Source of the DNA: Pseudomonas syringae CC1557
GTDB lineage: Bacteria; Pseudomonadota; Gammaproteobacteria; Pseudomonadales; Pseudomonadaceae
DNA: 64,000 nt
Assembly: GCF_000452705.1 (NCBI RefSeq)
Contig: NZ_CP007014.1
Location: 1,240,001 to 1,304,000 of the forward strand
Direction of reading: 5' to 3'
Shown here: positions 56,460-64,000 of the stretch, one piece after another
Layout of the letters: each line of letters begins with the position of its first letter
How positions within the stretch are numbered: position 1 is the first letter of the stretch
The notes under the pieces: model-generated
What the model saw: the letters and a program-made list of their open reading frames with translations, nothing else
The model's database searches: none
What the model was told of the DNA's origin: nothing
Translations under genes and position numbers: made by a program

Positions 56460-58073
56460 TCAGCCCTCGATCCCCAACATATCCCGCACCAACGCTTCCG
56501 CAATCCGGATGCCGTCCACGCCTGCTGACAGAATCCCGCCCGCATAGCCCGCGCCTTCACCGGCCGGGTACAGGCCTTTGGTGTTCAGACTCTGCAGGGT
56601 CGGGCCGCGCGTGATGCGCAGCGGGGCGGAGGTGCGGGTTTCGATGCCGGTCAGCACTGCATCGTGCAGCGAAAAGCCTTTGATCTGCTTGTCGAACGCA
56701 GGCAACGCTTCACGAATGGCTTCGATGGCAAAGGCGGGCAGGGCATCGGCCAGGTCCACCAGCTTCACACCCGGCTTGTAGGATGGTTCTACACTGCCCA
56801 AGGCTGTCGACGCCCGGCCAGCGATGAAGTCGCCAACCAGTTGTGCCGGGGCCTCGTAGCTGCTGCCGCCCAGCAGGTAGGCGTGAGATTCCAGGCGCTC
56901 CTGCAGTTCGATACCGGCCAACGGGCTGCCAGGGTAGTCCTGCTCCGGAGAGATACCGACGACGATGCCCGAGTTGGCGTTGCGCTCGTTGCGTGAGTAC
57001 TGACTCATGCCGTTGGTGACCACCCGGCCAGGCTCGGAGGTCGCGGCGACGACTGTCCCGCCAGGGCACATGCAGAAGCTGTAGACCGAGCGACCGTTGC
57101 TGGCGTGATGCACCAGCTTGTAATCGGCTGCGCCCAGTTTTGGGTGACCGGCGTACTTGCCCAGGCGAGCGCGGTCGATCAGCGACTGCGGGTGCTCGAT
57201 GCGGAAGCCCACCGAGAACGGCTTGGCCTCCATGTACACGCCACGCCCGTGCAGCATGCGGAAGGTATCGCGGGCACTGTGGCCCAGCGCCAGAATGATG
57301 TGCCGGGACTCGATCTGTTCGCCGCTGTCCAGCTGGACGCCGAGTACCTGACCGTCCTCGATCATCAGGTCGGTGACGCGCTGCTGAAAGCGCACTTCGC
57401 CGCCCATGGCTTCGATCTGGTGACGCATGTTTTCCACCACACCGGTCAGGCGGAACGTGCCGATGTGCGGTTTGCTGACGTAGAGGATTTCTTCCGGCGC
57501 ACCGGCTTTCACGAACTCGTGCAGCACCTTGCGGCCGATAAATTTAGGGTCCTTGATCTGGCTGTACAGCTTGCCGTCCGAGAACGTCCCGGCACCGCCT
57601 TCGCCAAACTGCACATTGGACTCGGGGTTGAGCACATTCTTGCGCCACAACGCCCACGTGTCCTTGGTGCGCTGGCGCACTTCGGTACCACGCTCAAGGA
57701 TGATCGGCTTGAAACCCATCTGCGCCAGCAGCAGCCCGGCGAAGATACCGCACGGGCCGAAACCGACCACAATCGGGCGTTCGGTCAAGCCTTCGGGAGC
57801 ATGGCCGACCACTTTGTAACTGACGTCGGGCGCAGGGCCGATGTGGCGATCGTTGGCCAGCTTGCGTAACAATGCCTCTTCATCCCTGACCTGAAAGTCG
57901 ATGGTGTAGATGAAGCACAGTTCAGAGGACTTTTTACGCGCGTCGTAACTGCGCTTGAACAGGGTGAAGTCCAGCAGTTCGCTGCTGTCGATGCCCAGAT
58001 GCTGCAAGAGTGCAACGCGCAGGTCTTCGTCCGGATGATCGATCGGCAGCTTGAGTTCGGTGATTCGTAACAT
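56460..58073 (-). CDS. FAD-dependent oxidoreductase, COG2509 type
   Basis: A 537-residue protein of the uncharacterised FAD-dependent dehydrogenase family. The FAD dinucleotide-binding motif IVVGFGPCGIFAGLLLAQ is at about residues 101-118. The second GAGEGAGYAGG motif is near residue 505. An N-terminal 95-residue domain (LRITELKLPIDHPDED) precedes it. Reaction and substrate are unknown. It is probably cytoplasmic, and no co-transcribed partner is obvious. Confidence 0.88.
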   Translation of the reverse strand: MLRITELKLPIDHPDEDLRVALLQHLGIDSSELLDFTLFKRSYDARKKSSELCFIYTIDFQVRDEEALLRKLANDRHIGPAPDVSYKVVGHAPEGLTERPIVVGFGPCGIFAGLLLAQMGFKPIILERGTEVRQRTKDTWALWRKNVLNPESNVQFGEGGAGTFSDGKLYSQIKDPKFIGRKVLHEFVKAGAPEEILYVSKPHIGTFRLTGVVENMRHQIEAMGGEVRFQQRVTDLMIEDGQVLGVQLDSGEQIESRHIILALGHSARDTFRMLHGRGVYMEAKPFSVGFRIEHPQSLIDRARLGKYAGHPKLGAADYKLVHHASNGRSVYSFCMCPGGTVVAATSEPGRVVTNGMSQYSRNERNANSGIVVGISPEQDYPGSPLAGIELQERLESHAYLLGGSSYEAPAQLVGDFIAGRASTALGSVEPSYKPGVKLVDLADALPAFAIEAIREALPAFDKQIKGFSLHDAVLTGIETRTSAPLRITRGPTLQSLNTKGLYPAGEGAGYAGGILSAGVDGIRIAEALVRDMLGIEG

Positions 58074-58169
58074 TAAAGGGTCCAGTTTTCGGGCCGCAGG
58101 TTCAGCCCGACAGCACTACAAGACCGGCGATTATAAGCGCTGAACCCCTTTGGCGGCGAGCCTGCCCGA

Positions 58170-58850
58170 TCAATCGTCGCGCGAGCCGCCGTAATAGCCG
58201 CAGCCACGCTGGGCCTGGCCATTGATACGCAGCTCGGCAGTCAGGTGTTGCATCGAGCCGTTTACGCTGTCTACACAACGCTGTGGTGCTACCCAGAGCT
58301 CGATACGCTGGTTATTGGCCTCACTGCTGATGCTGAAACTGCCATCGGGCAGTTTTTCTTCGACATACGGCACCGCCAGTGGCGCTGCACCTTCGCGCTC
58401 CAGGACCATACCCTTGCCACTGACATTGACGTTCCAGGCCGGTTTATTGCCATTGACGTGCAGGGTCAGACGCTTGAAGTTGAGGTCTTCACACGACTGG
58501 CCGGGACGCTCGACGCGATACAGCTGGTGCAGGTCCAGCAGCCCGTCGCTGTTGCCTGCCTTGCTCGCAGTGAAGTTACCGCGCAGATCGGCAAACACCT
58601 TGCCCTTGCTGTCGGCGAGAGAAGCCGCTTCCTGAAGAACGCCGGTATTACCGCGATCCTTGACCACGTAGCGACGCTGCTCGTTGCACGGTTTGAACAG
58701 CAACTGACCGTTTTCGCCCGTCAGGTCGCCCTGCATACGGAGCATGCCCGCCGTGGAAACCGTTGGCGCATCGGCAGATTTGCCAAGCAACTGACATCCG
58801 GCGAACAAAGGAAGAAGGGCAAATACGAGGACGGAACGAACAGCAAACAT
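58170..58850 (-). CDS. Lipoprotein of unknown function (COG3650/META-like)
   Basis: A 226-residue lipoprotein. The signal peptide ends in LFAGC (Cys 19). The chain is a beta-rich envelope protein with two paired Cys (near CEDLNF and RCVDS) and a terminal GCGYYGG. It resembles Pseudomonas lipoproteins of the NlpE/META class, without a firm assignment. ATG at 58850 begins the signal. It is separate from the FAD gene by about 96 bases. Confidence 0.7.
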   Translation of the reverse strand: MFAVRSVLVFALLPLFAGCQLLGKSADAPTVSTAGMLRMQGDLTGENGQLLFKPCNEQRRYVVKDRGNTGVLQEAASLADSKGKVFADLRGNFTASKAGNSDGLLDLHQLYRVERPGQSCEDLNFKRLTLHVNGNKPAWNVNVSGKGMVLEREGAAPLAVPYVEEKLPDGSFSISSEANNQRIELWVAPQRCVDSVNGSMQHLTAELRINGQAQRGCGYYGGSRDD

Positions 58851-58965
58851 GGATTGATCTCCAGACAAGTGCCGCCACGTTACTCAGACTGGAGATGCAT
58901 CACAAGGGTTGGAATGTTATCGCGCGGGCAGTGGCTTCGACTATCGTGCAGGTCTGACTCTGACA

Positions 58966-59070
58966 GTAGGAGCGAACTTGTTCGCGAAAGGGCCGTCGTG
59001 TTCGACGAAAATGCATCGTCTAAACGACCGCCTTCGCGAACAAGCGAAGCGTCGCCCGGTTCGCTCTTAC
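58966..59070. repeat. REPIN: two inverted GTAGGAGCGAAC-type REP units
   Basis: GTAGGAGCGAACTTGTTCGC at 58966 is the classic Pseudomonas REP end. The inverted partner at 59033-59070 contains TTCGCGAACAAGCGAAGC and ends in TCGCTCTTAC. The gene-free 256-base gap between the lipoprotein and livF is largely filled by it. Confidence 0.85.
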
Positions 59071-59106
59071 AAAACCCTTCTCGGCCTCTCGGGACGTGGT
59101 GTGCGC

Positions 59107-59808
59107 TTAACCGCCCAGATACGCATCCCGTACTTTCGGATCGACCAGCAGTTCTTCGCCAGTGCCTTGCATAACCACGCGGCCGTTCTCCAGCACGTAG
59201 GCGCGGTCCGCGACTTTCAGGGCCTGGTTGGCGTTTTGCTCGACCAGGAACACTGTTACGCCGTCGCGGCGCAGTTGTTCGACAATCTCGAAAATCTGCT
59301 GAATGATGATCGGTGCCAAGCCCAGCGAGGGCTCGTCGAGCAACAGCAGCTTGGGTTTGCTCATCAATGCGCGGCCGATGGCGAGCATCTGCTGTTCACC
59401 ACCGGACATGGTGCCGCCGCGTTGATTGAAGCGTTCCTTGAGGCGTGGGAACAGGTGCAGGACCTTGTCCATCTGCTCTTGATAGTCAGCCTTTTCCGTG
59501 AAAAAGCCGCCCATTGCCAGGTTTTCTTCGACCGTCAGACGCGCAAACACACGACGGCCTTCCGGCACTACGGCAATGCTCTTGCGCATGATGATCGATG
59601 ATTCCTGACCGACCAGCTCTTCGCCCATATAACGGATGCTGCCACTGTGGGCGCGGGGTGAGCCGCACAGGGTCATCAGCAGGGTGGACTTGCCGGCGCC
59701 GTTGGCACCGATCAGGGTCACGATCTCGCCCTGACGCACTTCCACGTTGACGCTGTGCAGCGCCTGGATCTTGCCGTAGAAGGTGGAAACGTTTTCGAAT
59801 TGCAGCAT
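59107..59808 (-). CDS. livF: Branched-chain amino-acid ABC transporter ATP-binding protein LivF
   Basis: A 233-residue ABC ATPase. Walker A GANGAGKST, signature MSGGEQQMLAIGRALM and Walker B LLLLDEPSLGLAP are present. It starts at 59808, one base left of the livG stop, so translation is coupled. It works with LivG under the LivH/LivM channel. Confidence 0.95.
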   Translation of the reverse strand: MLQFENVSTFYGKIQALHSVNVEVRQGEIVTLIGANGAGKSTLLMTLCGSPRAHSGSIRYMGEELVGQESSIIMRKSIAVVPEGRRVFARLTVEENLAMGGFFTEKADYQEQMDKVLHLFPRLKERFNQRGGTMSGGEQQMLAIGRALMSKPKLLLLDEPSLGLAPIIIQQIFEIVEQLRRDGVTVFLVEQNANQALKVADRAYVLENGRVVMQGTGEELLVDPKVRDAYLGG

Positions 59809-60576
59809 TTACGCTTCCCCCAGGTAGGCTTTGATCACGTCAGGATTGTCGCGAATCTGTTCCGGTGTTCCGTCCGCCAGCGGTGTGCCCTGATTGATCA
59901 CGACGATGTGGTCGGAAATGCTCATCACCAGTTTCATGTCGTGCTCGATCAACAGCACGGTGGCGTCGTGATCGTTGCGCAGCACGCCGATCAGCGCTTT
60001 CAGATCGTCGGTCTCTCTGGGGTTCAGTCCGGCAGCCGGTTCGTCGAGCATCAGGATGCGCGGGCGGGTCATCATGCAGCGGGCGATCTCCAGCCGGCGT
60101 TGCTGACCGTAGGCCAGTGTGCCGGCAGGACGGTTGGCGAATTCCCGCAGGTTGACCGCTTCCAGCCAGTACTCGGCGTACTCCATGGCTTCGCGTTCAC
60201 TGCGGCGGAAGGCCGGGGTCTTGAATAGACCGGACAAAAAATTGGTATTCAAATGCCGATGCTGGGCAACCAGCAGGTTTTCCACGGCAGTCATTTCCTT
60301 GAACAGGCGCACGTTCTGGAAGGTGCGTACCACGCCCTTGCGAGCGATCTGGTGACCGGCGAGGCCCTGAATCGGCTCACCGTCCAGCAGAATGGTGCCG
60401 GCGCTGGGCCGGTAGAAACCGGTCAGGCAGTTGAAGACCGTGGTCTTGCCTGCGCCGTTGGGGCCGATCATCGACACGACCTGCCCTTTATTCACGGTCA
60501 GGGCAACGCCGTTGACCGCCAGCAGACCGCCGAAACGCATGCTCAAGCCGGTGGCTTGCAGTAATGGGCGGCTCAT
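59809..60576 (-). CDS. livG: Branched-chain amino-acid ABC transporter ATP-binding protein LivG
   Basis: A 255-residue ABC ATPase. It has Walker [10 protein letters not shown], the LivG-type signature [16 protein letters not shown], Walker [13 protein letters not shown] and the C-terminal [12 protein letters not shown]. Start overlaps livM by 4 bases and the stop abuts the livF start. Confidence 0.95.
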   Translation of the reverse strand: MSRPLLQATGLSMRFGGLLAVNGVALTVNKGQVVSMIGPNGAGKTTVFNCLTGFYRPSAGTILLDGEPIQGLAGHQIARKGVVRTFQNVRLFKEMTAVENLLVAQHRHLNTNFLSGLFKTPAFRRSEREAMEYAEYWLEAVNLREFANRPAGTLAYGQQRRLEIARCMMTRPRILMLDEPAAGLNPRETDDLKALIGVLRNDHDATVLLIEHDMKLVMSISDHIVVINQGTPLADGTPEQIRDNPDVIKAYLGEA

Positions 60577-61838
60577 TTTGGCAGCTCCGCTTTCAATTTC
60601 ATTTCAGGGCGTTGCATCGGCAGGAAGCCCTGTGGACGCCAGATCATCATCAGCACCATCAGCGCGCCGAACATCAGCATGCGGTAGTCGCTGAACTCAC
60701 GCATCAGCTCAGGCAGCAGGATCATCACGATAGCTGCCAGAATCACGCCCAGTTGCGAGCCCATACCGCCCAGCACGACGATGGCCAGAATGATTGCCGA
60801 CTCGATGAAAGTGAACGATTCCGGGGTAATCAGACCCTGGCGCGCGGCAAAGAAACTGCCTGCGAAACCTGCGAAGGCTGCGCCAAGGGTGAAAGCCGAG
60901 AGCTTGATCACGGTAGGGTTCAGGCCCAGTGCGCGGCAGGCGATTTCGTCTTCGCGCAATGCTTCCCAGGCCCGGCCGATGGGCATGCGCAGCAGGCGAT
61001 TGATAACGAACAGTGCGGCCAGCGCGAGTAGCAGGGCGATCAGGTAGAGGAAGATAACCTTGTTGATCGAGTTGTACGGCAGGCCGAAGTATTCGTGAAA
61101 GGTCTGCATGCCTTCGGCAGCCTTGCGCTCGAAGGTCAGGCCGAAAAAGGTCGGCTTTTCGATATTGCTGATGCCGTTGGGCCCGCCGGTGATGTCGGTC
61201 AGGTTACGCAGGAAGATACGGATGATCTCGCCGAACCCCAGCGTCACGATTGCCAGATAGTCGCCGCGCAGACGAAGCACCGGAAAGCCCAGCAGGAACC
61301 CGAACAGCGCCGCCATCAACCCCGCAATCGGCAGGCAGATCCAGAAGCCAAACCCGTAGTAATGCGACAGCAGGGCATAGCTGTAAGCACCGACCGCGTA
61401 AAAGCCCACGTAGCCAAGGTCGAGCAGGCCCGCCAGCCCGACCACAATGTTCAGGCCGAGGCCGAGCATCACGTAGATCAGGATCAGCGTCGCAATGTCC
61501 ACCGCGCCGCGCGAACCGAAGAATGGCCAGATGAATGCCAGCACGATCAGCGCTGCAAGGCCCCAGCGCTGGGTTTTTGGCTGGCTCAGGAAGTCGCTGG
61601 TCTTTTGCGGGATCAGTGGTTTTTCGGAGCCGCGACGCATGCCGCTGATCTGCTCGGCGAACAGCACGCGCAGGAACAGCAGGACTGAACACACGGCAAT
61701 GATGGTCAGGGTCAGCGGGCTGGCATTCTGCACTTGCAGCGTGACGCCGGAGAAGGCCAGCTTCAGGCCGAACACCGGGTAGGCCACAGCCCAGACCAAT
61801 GCGGCGCTGAACAGCGCCTGTTTGAAAGACTTGCTCAT
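60573..61838 (-). CDS. livM: Branched-chain amino-acid ABC transporter permease LivM
   Basis: A 421-residue permease. The core is like BraE/LivM with eight or more membrane segments, and the conserved loop is [20 protein letters not shown]. The N-terminal 100 residues are an extension with three further hydrophobic segments, as in Pseudomonas LivM. Overlaps livG by 4 bases and livH by 4 bases. Confidence 0.95.
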   Translation of the reverse strand: MSKSFKQALFSAALVWAVAYPVFGLKLAFSGVTLQVQNASPLTLTIIAVCSVLLFLRVLFAEQISGMRRGSEKPLIPQKTSDFLSQPKTQRWGLAALIVLAFIWPFFGSRGAVDIATLILIYVMLGLGLNIVVGLAGLLDLGYVGFYAVGAYSYALLSHYYGFGFWICLPIAGLMAALFGFLLGFPVLRLRGDYLAIVTLGFGEIIRIFLRNLTDITGGPNGISNIEKPTFFGLTFERKAAEGMQTFHEYFGLPYNSINKVIFLYLIALLLALAALFVINRLLRMPIGRAWEALREDEIACRALGLNPTVIKLSAFTLGAAFAGFAGSFFAARQGLITPESFTFIESAIILAIVVLGGMGSQLGVILAAIVMILLPELMREFSDYRMLMFGALMVLMMIWRPQGFLPMQRPEMKLKAELPK

Positions 61839-62758
61839 ACTTTCTCAACCTCCGGACGACCCAGAATACCGGTCGGTCGGAACAGCAGCACCAGGACCAG
61901 CAGGCCGAAAGCCACGACGTCCTTGTACTGATCACCAAAAATGTCGGCGCCGAAGGCTTCGGCGACGCCCAGCACCAGGCCACCGAGCACTGCGCCCGGA
62001 ATCGAACCGATACCGCCCAGTACTGCGGCAGTGAACGCTTTCAGACCGACGAGGAAGCCCGCGTTGGGGTTGATCACGCCGTATTGCATGCTCAGCAGCA
62101 TCGCAGCGACGGCTGCGAGTGCCGCACCGATCACGAAGGTCAGGGCGATGATGTTGTTGGTGTTGATCCCCAGTAGGTTGGCCATCTTCATGTCTTCGGC
62201 GCAGGCGCGGCAGGCGCGGCCCATTCGCGAGCGGGAAATGAACAGGGTCAGGCCGGTCATGGCCAGCAGAGTGACGACAAACACCACGATCTGCATGTAG
62301 GAAATCAGCACCTCCTGCGAACCACCTGGCCCGAACGACAGGCTGCCGGGCAGCAGGTTGGGAATGGCAAAGTTGCCGGAACCCTGGGAAAGCTGAACCG
62401 AGTTCTGCAGGAAGATCGACATGCCGATCGCAGAAATCAGTGGAATCAAACGGTTGCTGTTGCGCAACGGGCGGTAGGCTACGCGCTCGATGCTGTATCC
62501 GTAGGCGCTGGTCACGATAATAGTTGCGGCAAAACCGGCAATCATCAGCAACGGCAGGCTGTGAATCCCCAGCATCGCCAGACCGGCGAGTGCCATGAAA
62601 GCAACATAGGAACCGATCATGTACACCTCGCCGTGGGCGAAGTTGATCATTCCGATGATGCCGTAGACCATCGTGTATCCGATGGCGATCAATGCATACG
62701 TACTGCCAATGGTCAGGCCATTGACCAGTTGCTGCATGTAGTGGAATAACTCGGGCAT
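61835..62758 (-). CDS. livH: Branched-chain amino-acid ABC transporter permease LivH
   Basis: A 307-residue permease with the LivH pattern [27 protein letters not shown] near the N-terminus and [21 protein letters not shown] in the cytoplasmic loop. It forms the channel with LivM. The gene is separated from the binding-protein gene by 223 bases that contain a terminator-like hairpin. Confidence 0.95.
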   Translation of the reverse strand: MPELFHYMQQLVNGLTIGSTYALIAIGYTMVYGIIGMINFAHGEVYMIGSYVAFMALAGLAMLGIHSLPLLMIAGFAATIIVTSAYGYSIERVAYRPLRNSNRLIPLISAIGMSIFLQNSVQLSQGSGNFAIPNLLPGSLSFGPGGSQEVLISYMQIVVFVVTLLAMTGLTLFISRSRMGRACRACAEDMKMANLLGINTNNIIALTFVIGAALAAVAAMLLSMQYGVINPNAGFLVGLKAFTAAVLGGIGSIPGAVLGGLVLGVAEAFGADIFGDQYKDVVAFGLLVLVLLFRPTGILGRPEVEKV

Positions 62759-62936
62759 TTACCGCGCTCCTAAAAACCTGATCTGCATTTCTCTGCATCG
62801 AGCCGGGTCGCATTCTGTCGATACGTTGCTCGTGACGCTGTCAGAGAACCGCTGGCAACGGTTTTAAGATTTTCAGGGGGCTTCGTTGCGCAGGTCTGTT
62901 GTCAGAGGGTGCGAACGGGCCGGGATTTGTAAAACA

Positions 62937-62962
62937 AAGCCCACTGCACAGGCAGTGGGCTT
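62937..62962 (-). terminator. Hairpin after the binding-protein gene
   Basis: AAGCCCACTGC pairs with GCAGTGGGCTT around ACAG, with A/T-rich flanks. It lies between the binding-protein gene and livH, so it may partially terminate and give more binding protein than permease. Confidence 0.75.
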
Positions 62963-62981
62963 CGAGGGTTGACGCAGCAGC

Positions 62982-64000
62982 TTATTTGGCAGCTTCGGTC
63001 TTGGGCTTGCCGAAGTGCCACTCGTAGACCACGAACTGGAAGTTCTTCAGGTCGCCCTTGGCGTCATAGCTCAGCTCGCCCATTGGCGTCTTGAAGCTAC
63101 CGGCATGGATGGCGGCTGCCACCTTGGCGGTGTCTTCGGACTTGGCGGCAGTGATGCCGTCAGCAATGACCTGCACGGCGGAGTAGGACGGGTACACGAA
63201 CGGGCCGCTCGGGTCCTCCCCTTTGGCTTTGAAGGCTTCGGTCAGCGCCTGGTTGGCCGGGTCCTGGTCAAAGGATTTCGGCAGGGTGACCAGCAAGCCT
63301 TCGGAAGCTTCGCCAGCAATTTGCGAGATGGAATCGTTGCCGACGCCTTCAGGGCCCATGAACTTGGCGTTCAGGCCTTTTTCCTTGGACTGACGCAGGA
63401 TCTGGCCCAGCTCAGGGTGGTAGCCGCCGTAGTAGACGAAGTCGACGTTGGCCTGCTTGAGCTTGGCGATCAGCGACGAGAAGTCCTTGTCGCCAGCGTT
63501 GATGCCTTCGAAAAGTGCAACCTTGACGCCTTTTTTCTCCAGCGTTTGCTTGACTGCCGTCGCAATACCTTCGCCGTATTGCTGCTTGTCGTGGATGACA
63601 GCAACGATTTTCGGCTTGGCGACGTCGGCAATGTAGTTGCCTGCAGCCGGGCCCTGGGCGCTGTCGAGACCGATGGTACGGAATACCAGTTTGTAACCGC
63701 GCGCGGTGATTTCCGGGCTGGTGGCAGCCGGTGTCACCATGATGATGCCTTCGTCTTCATAGACGTCGGACGCAGGTTGAGTGGAGCTGGAGCAGAGGTG
63801 ACCGACAACGTATTTCACGCCGTCATTGACCACTTTGTTGGCGACTGCAACGGCCTGTTTCGGATCGCACACGTCATCATATTCGACGGCCTCAAGCTGC
63901 TTGCCGTCCACGCCGCCTTTGGCGTTGATCTGCTCGATCGCCATTTTGGCGCCGTTGAACTGCATGGTGCCGTATTCGGCAACCGGACCGGTTTTGGGGC
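62982..64000 (-). CDS. livJ: Branched-chain amino-acid binding protein (BraC/LivJ), 5' end outside the window
   Basis: The C-terminal 339 residues of a periplasmic Leu/Ile/Val-binding protein (type 1 fold). Conserved text includes FNGAKMAIEQINAKGGVDGKQLE, YVVGHLCSSSTQPASDVYEDEGI and DFVYYGGYHPELGQ. The gene continues beyond position 64000, so signal peptide and start codon are not visible. It is the first gene of the livJ-livH-livM-livG-livF order. Confidence 0.95.
   Translation of the reverse strand, partial: PKTGPVAEYGTMQFNGAKMAIEQINAKGGVDGKQLEAVEYDDVCDPKQAVAVANKVVNDGVKYVVGHLCSSSTQPASDVYEDEGIIMVTPAATSPEITARGYKLVFRTIGLDSAQGPAAGNYIADVAKPKIVAVIHDKQQYGEGIATAVKQTLEKKGVKVALFEGINAGDKDFSSLIAKLKQANVDFVYYGGYHPELGQILRQSKEKGLNAKFMGPEGVGNDSISQIAGEASEGLLVTLPKSFDQDPANQALTEAFKAKGEDPSGPFVYPSYSAVQVIADGITAAKSEDTAKVAAAIHAGSFKTPMGELSYDAKGDLKNFQFVVYEWHFGKPKTEAAK

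Overview
The window is a chromosomal segment of a fluorescent pseudomonad, most likely from the Pseudomonas syringae group. Grounds are the conserved neighbourhoods (glpFKR; rnt-pyrC-motY-argG; nth beside a PA3496-type gene; the basic amino-acid aot-type operon; livJ/H/M/G/F), the GC-rich coding sequence, and the REP-type palindromes typical of the genus. No tRNA, rRNA, CRISPR array, transposase or intact prophage was seen. About 60 genes cover roughly 88-90 percent of the window.

Layout. 0-3.5 kb: glycerol operon glpF-glpK-glpR (minus strand) with a candidate GlpR operator. 3.7-6.2 kb: ybaK, an orphan ABC ATPase and argF. 6.6-9.6 kb: a small conserved protein, a molybdopterin oxidoreductase and grxD. 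9.8-10.8 kb: bacterioferritin and its ferredoxin Bfd; this Bfr appears to lack two ferroxidase ligands. 10.9-15.1 kb: rnt, pyrC, motY, argG. 15.3-17.8 kb: an AT-richer accessory stretch with a putative DNA-binding protein, a possibly frameshifted small lipoprotein gene and a LuxR-type response regulator. 17.8-24.4 kb: PA3496-type gene, nth, an orphan rsxB, metG, apbC, a cold-shock gene and dcd. 24.4 kb: a small proline-rich peptide with a double-glycine-like leader.

24.7-35.5 kb: the ligase-associated DNA repair set (exonuclease, ligase, DEXH helicase, PdeM phosphoesterase), all on the minus strand but split in two by a basic amino-acid ABC transporter operon and a REP cluster. 35.7 kb: a strongly folded three-way palindrome. 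35.9-39.5 kb: an acylase-family lipoprotein, a YfcG-type GST and a His-rich SEC-C protein. 39.6-41.3 kb: a compact SOS-like module: a PrtR/LexA-like self-cleaving repressor, a DUF1654 gene under a perfect LexA-type box, and a holin-like membrane protein, with a 16-bp sequence shared by the repressor promoter and the region upstream of the holin. No tail or lysin genes follow.

41.3-50.1 kb: a LEA2-type lipoprotein, a TonB-dependent receptor broken by a one-base frameshift, YchJ and DUF6231 proteins, a DUF1145 protein with a collagen-like secreted protein, and a nucleoside uptake pair (Tsx channel plus NUP-family protein) preceded by a PurR-like palindrome. 50.2-58.9 kb: dinG, a beta-lactamase-family esterase, an OmpA-family lipoprotein with WWPFG repeats and a Lys/Ala tail, pdxH, a glycine-zipper lipoprotein, an FAD-dependent oxidoreductase and a lipoprotein. 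59.1-64 kb: the branched-chain amino-acid transporter, with its binding-protein gene running off the right edge.

The best candidates for something undescribed are the repressor/DUF1654/holin module and the GG-leader proline-rich peptide. Secondary items are the ferroxidase-deficient Bfr, the split repair operon and the 35.7 kb palindrome.
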